Assembly (NCBI GenBank): GCA_051006995.1 | Contig: JBPCSQ010000010.1 | Span: 62,001 to 126,000 of the forward strand | Length of the DNA stretch: 64,000 nucleotides | Direction: 5' to 3' | DNA from: JAIQGF01 sp051006995 | GTDB lineage: Bacteria; Acidobacteriota; Terriglobia; Terriglobales; Acidobacteriaceae | Part shown: one piece after another, positions 62,002 to 64,000 of the stretch | How positions within the stretch are numbered: position 1 is the first letter of the stretch | Layout of the letters: the number at the start of each line of letters is the position of its first letter | The notes under the pieces: generated by a model | What the model was told of the DNA's origin: nothing | Seen by the model: only the letters and a program-made list of their open reading frames with translations | Database searches by the model: none | Made by a program: the position numbers and the translations under genes

Positions 62002-62580
62002 TCAGTCTTTGTGGTCGGCGCCGGGGTGCTCGTGGTCCTCGTGCCCGCCTTCACCCGCCGGGTTCATGGCGCCGCCCAGGACTTGCTGCACTGACGCGGG
62101 AATCTTGTCGGCGTTGGCCAGCAGCAGCGACACCTGCCACAGCTGCTTCTCCGAGAGCGACTTCTGGAACGCGGGCATGCCGGTCAGCCGGATGCCGTTC
62201 TTGACCTTCCAGTAGGTCTCGCCCGGCGGATCGTCGGTCACGCCGTGCCCCTGGAAGAGCTGCGGGGGCTTGGGGAACATGCCCTTGGCGGCGTCGGGCT
62301 GCTGCGCCTGTCCGGGGAGTCCGTGACAGAAAGCGCACTCATTCTTGTAAATATTGGCGCCCGCAATAAACGTGGGCTCGCCGGACTCGATGCCCTGGGG
62401 CGGAGTCTTGGGCGCTTCCTTGGCAACGTGCGCGTTCAGTCCCATGGCAGCGAGCTTCTTTTCAAACGGCATCGCCTGCGCATGGGTAGCAACGGGAACC
62501 ATGCCGGTCGAGAAATAGATGTAAGCTCCGAGTGCCAGGCCCACGAGCGTCACGATAATTCCGAGAATAAAACCTTTCAT
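62002..62580 (-). CDS. Membrane-anchored class I cytochrome c with His/Asp-rich tail
   Basis: 192 residues. An uncleaved N-terminal membrane anchor (FILGIIVTLVGLALGAYIYF) is followed by a haem c site CAFCHG at about 82-87 and a Met ligand in LTGMPAFQ (about 133-140), hence His/Met monohaem. The end of the protein (GEGGHEDHEHPGADHKD) is rich in His and Asp and could bind metal. A GGGGAG site precedes the ATG. Function is probably electron transfer to an oxidase or an oxidised substrate in the periplasm; no partner gene is adjacent apart from a barrel-like protein upstream. Confidence 0.87.
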   Translation of the reverse strand: MKGFILGIIVTLVGLALGAYIYFSTGMVPVATHAQAMPFEKKLAAMGLNAHVAKEAPKTPPQGIESGEPTFIAGANIYKNECAFCHGLPGQAQQPDAAKGMFPKPPQLFQGHGVTDDPPGETYWKVKNGIRLTGMPAFQKSLSEKQLWQVSLLLANADKIPASVQQVLGGAMNPAGEGGHEDHEHPGADHKD

Positions 62581-62665
62581 AATCTCCCCGCGTTAAGCGC
62601 ATTTAGATGAACAAGGATCCGTCTCGATGCTAACCATTGGAGGCCGGAATCTATTCCCCGGGATT

Positions 62666-63442
62666 TTACTTGGCCTTCTTCAGAAAACGATAGCCGACAA
62701 TCACTTTCAGGATCAGCCGGTCGGTGGACCGCGTCGTACCGATGCCGGCGCCGGCGTTGAATTCCCAATTGGGTGAGAGATTCAGGTCAATGCTGGGAAA
62801 GATCTGCTGCTCCTGCTCGGCGAGGGAATCGAAATTGGAGATGGGGCCGAGCGCGCCGTAGTACTCCAGGCCGGCGGAAACTTTCTTCGTCAGATCGTAA
62901 CTGAACTTGGCGTTGGGCGAGAACTCGAAACCCTTGCCGGAGTTCGCGCCCACCAGCGCCCTTTCCAGGGAAGGATTGAAGGCGAAGTACCAACGGCCAA
63001 GTTTCTTGTCCACGATGGGGCGCAATTCGAAGGTCCAAGTGTCGGCGGAGAACAGCGGGCGCTGGTAGCCGAACTCGGTAGAGAGACTCACGCCCACGGG
63101 CCAGTGCCATTTGTCGGGAACGCGGACGCGCGGGCGGACGTGGTCGCCGACCCACTGCCACCCGTAGCCGGAATGAGCATAGGTAAAGATATAGAAGCCG
63201 GTCTCAAACCAATCATTCCAGCCGTGGGTGATCTCGAAGGTTTCGTGGACGGCGTGCTGCGTGGGGCGCATGCCGTCCTCGAAGGAATGCCCCCGGGGCG
63301 TGAAGTTGGTGTGCGTCTCGAACATGGTCGCGCCTTTTTCAACGGTGTCGGCGCCGTAGACCTGAATCTCGTAGTTGTCCTGGGCAAGCGCGGGTGCAGC
63401 GGCAACGAGGACGGCAACCAGGACGAGCAGCGGTCGCAACAT
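62666..63442 (-). CDS. Exported beta-barrel-like protein of unknown function
   Basis: 258 residues, signal peptide 1-20 (LVLVAVLVAAAPALAQ). The mature part is a run of alternating strands such as WFETGFYIFTYAHSGYG, VGVSLSTEFGYQRPL, WTFELRPIVDKKLGRWY and AGAGIGTTRSTDRLILKVIVG, ending in YRFLKKAK. This looks like a small outer-membrane barrel of about 10-12 strands. I do not recognise the exact family. AGGGAAC precedes the ATG. Position next to a cytochrome c gene (85 bp) in the same direction suggests co-transcription. Confidence 0.65.
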   Translation of the reverse strand: MLRPLLVLVAVLVAAAPALAQDNYEIQVYGADTVEKGATMFETHTNFTPRGHSFEDGMRPTQHAVHETFEITHGWNDWFETGFYIFTYAHSGYGWQWVGDHVRPRVRVPDKWHWPVGVSLSTEFGYQRPLFSADTWTFELRPIVDKKLGRWYFAFNPSLERALVGANSGKGFEFSPNAKFSYDLTKKVSAGLEYYGALGPISNFDSLAEQEQQIFPSIDLNLSPNWEFNAGAGIGTTRSTDRLILKVIVGYRFLKKAK

Positions 63443-63478
63443 GTTCCCTGTTCGATGATGGCGAAAAAATCAGGATGC

Positions 63479-63955
63479 CTATTTTGGCGTCCAGTAGGTG
63501 GTGGCCAGTTCGCGCGCCCACGCCGGTTCACGTATTTCGCCGCGCGGGCCGAACAGCGCCATGTAGGGTTTGACGTCCAGCACCGGGGTACCCTCGATGG
63601 CGTCCAGGTCCTCCACGGCGATGGTGAGGCCGTTGACCGATACCAGCCGGCAGACAGTGGCCCCGATTCGGCTGGGGCGGTGCCGGGCGCGCTGGGCAAA
63701 AATGCCTAGTTTCGGCCAGTCAGTGCGATTGCGCGGATGCCGCTGGCCATAAACAATGTCTTCCTCCCTGAGCTGATGGAAGACGAAAAACACCTCGACG
63801 TGGGAGAAGTCGGTCAGCCCCTGGAGCGATTCGGGCGAAAAGCGCGAGGCGTCGATCTCGATGCGGGCGACGATGCCGCCGAAGACTTCATCACGCGGCT
63901 CGCGAATGGGGCTGCGCACGACTCCGACCGGAGTGAGCGCGATGGGATCGTTCAT
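63479..63955 (-). CDS. TrmO-like tRNA (N6-threonylcarbamoyladenosine37-N6)-methyltransferase
   Basis: SAM-dependent enzyme of the TrmO/TsaA family, methylating t6A37 in certain tRNAs. The 158 residues give the single TsaA beta-barrel: LTPVGVVRSPIREPRDEV at the N-terminus, FSHVEVFFVFHQL in the middle, then FAQRARHRPSRIGATVCRL (SAM contact) and IEGTPVLDVKPYMALFG. It lacks the C-terminal extension of E. coli TrmO, as do many short homologues. The ATG has no evident ribosome site. The last 45 bases of the window beyond it show nothing. Confidence 0.85.
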   Translation of the reverse strand: MNDPIALTPVGVVRSPIREPRDEVFGGIVARIEIDASRFSPESLQGLTDFSHVEVFFVFHQLREEDIVYGQRHPRNRTDWPKLGIFAQRARHRPSRIGATVCRLVSVNGLTIAVEDLDAIEGTPVLDVKPYMALFGPRGEIREPAWARELATTYWTPK

Positions 63956-64000
63956 GACGTAATTGTAGAGGAGGCAGGGTGGCGTCAGGCTGCGGCGGCG

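Overview
The window reads as one contiguous chromosomal stretch of a GC-rich (roughly 60% by eye), diderm, respiring bacterium, most likely an Acidobacteriota member of the Terriglobia/Koribacter kind. The support is a VWFA-related protein of the type abundant in Acidobacteria, a LolD/LolC pair and beta-barrel proteins (outer membrane), Tat-exported redox proteins, a DNA ligase D of the bacterial end-joining type, and a CHASE2 adenylate cyclase next to a FecR-domain protein. I see no rRNA or tRNA gene, transposase, integrase, phage gene or CRISPR array, so this looks like core chromosome and not an island.

Layout. 1-5.3 kb: a frameshifted Ser/Thr kinase cut by the window edge, HtpX-like protease, MoxR ATPase, a DUF4149 membrane protein, YchF and UbiX. 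5.4-13 kb: a ChaN-like protein, adenylosuccinate lyase (TTG start), a MarR regulator overlapping a ClC channel with CBS domains, a membrane-anchored trypsin-like protease and a glutaredoxin. 13-18 kb: ClpC with a small coiled-coil gene behind it, then LolD and LolC/E. 18-31.3 kb: a fusion of a methyltransferase-like membrane domain to a GT22-like mannosyltransferase, a beta-propeller protein, an RsbRD_N-like protein, two L,D-transpeptidases, a cysteine-motif protein, an FNR-type regulator, an S55 peptidase, a VWA protein and the first of two orphan histidine-kinase dimerisation proteins. 31.3-34.3 kb: the second such protein, a ZIP transporter, a structured RNA with its own promoter and terminator, and a NUDIX hydrolase. 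34.4-48.2 kb: a three-gene operon of a beta-barrel protein, CHASE2 adenylate cyclase and a 3049-residue FecR/Ig-like/CARDB protein. 48.5-55.3 kb: Tat-exported M20 peptidase, PD40 propeller, split-Soret-type cytochrome, LigD and a Sel1 protein. 55.3-61.9 kb: an aromatic amino-acid operon (trpC-trpF-trpB-trpA-chorismate mutase-DAHP synthase-tyrA) ending at a degenerate receiver protein. 62-64 kb: cytochrome c, an outer-membrane-like protein and TrmO.

The main unexplained signal is in the gaps. At about 20 places the spacer is a short tandem array of a 7-bp (sometimes 8-9-bp) word. The word differs from locus to locus, and it often recurs in inverted orientation so that the spacer folds into a hairpin. 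The words frequently supply the stop codon of the preceding gene. Many genes that start just behind them have no visible Shine-Dalgarno sequence, while genes behind ordinary spacers often have strong ones. In LigD and TrpA the same kind of word has become coding sequence. I know of no named family for these arrays.

The second strong signal is at 32840-33152: a sigma70-like promoter, a Shine-Dalgarno-like tract complementary to about 18 nt of the 16S rRNA 3' end, a 15-codon ORF whose stop lies in a hairpin, three more hairpins and a textbook intrinsic terminator, upstream of a NUDIX gene.
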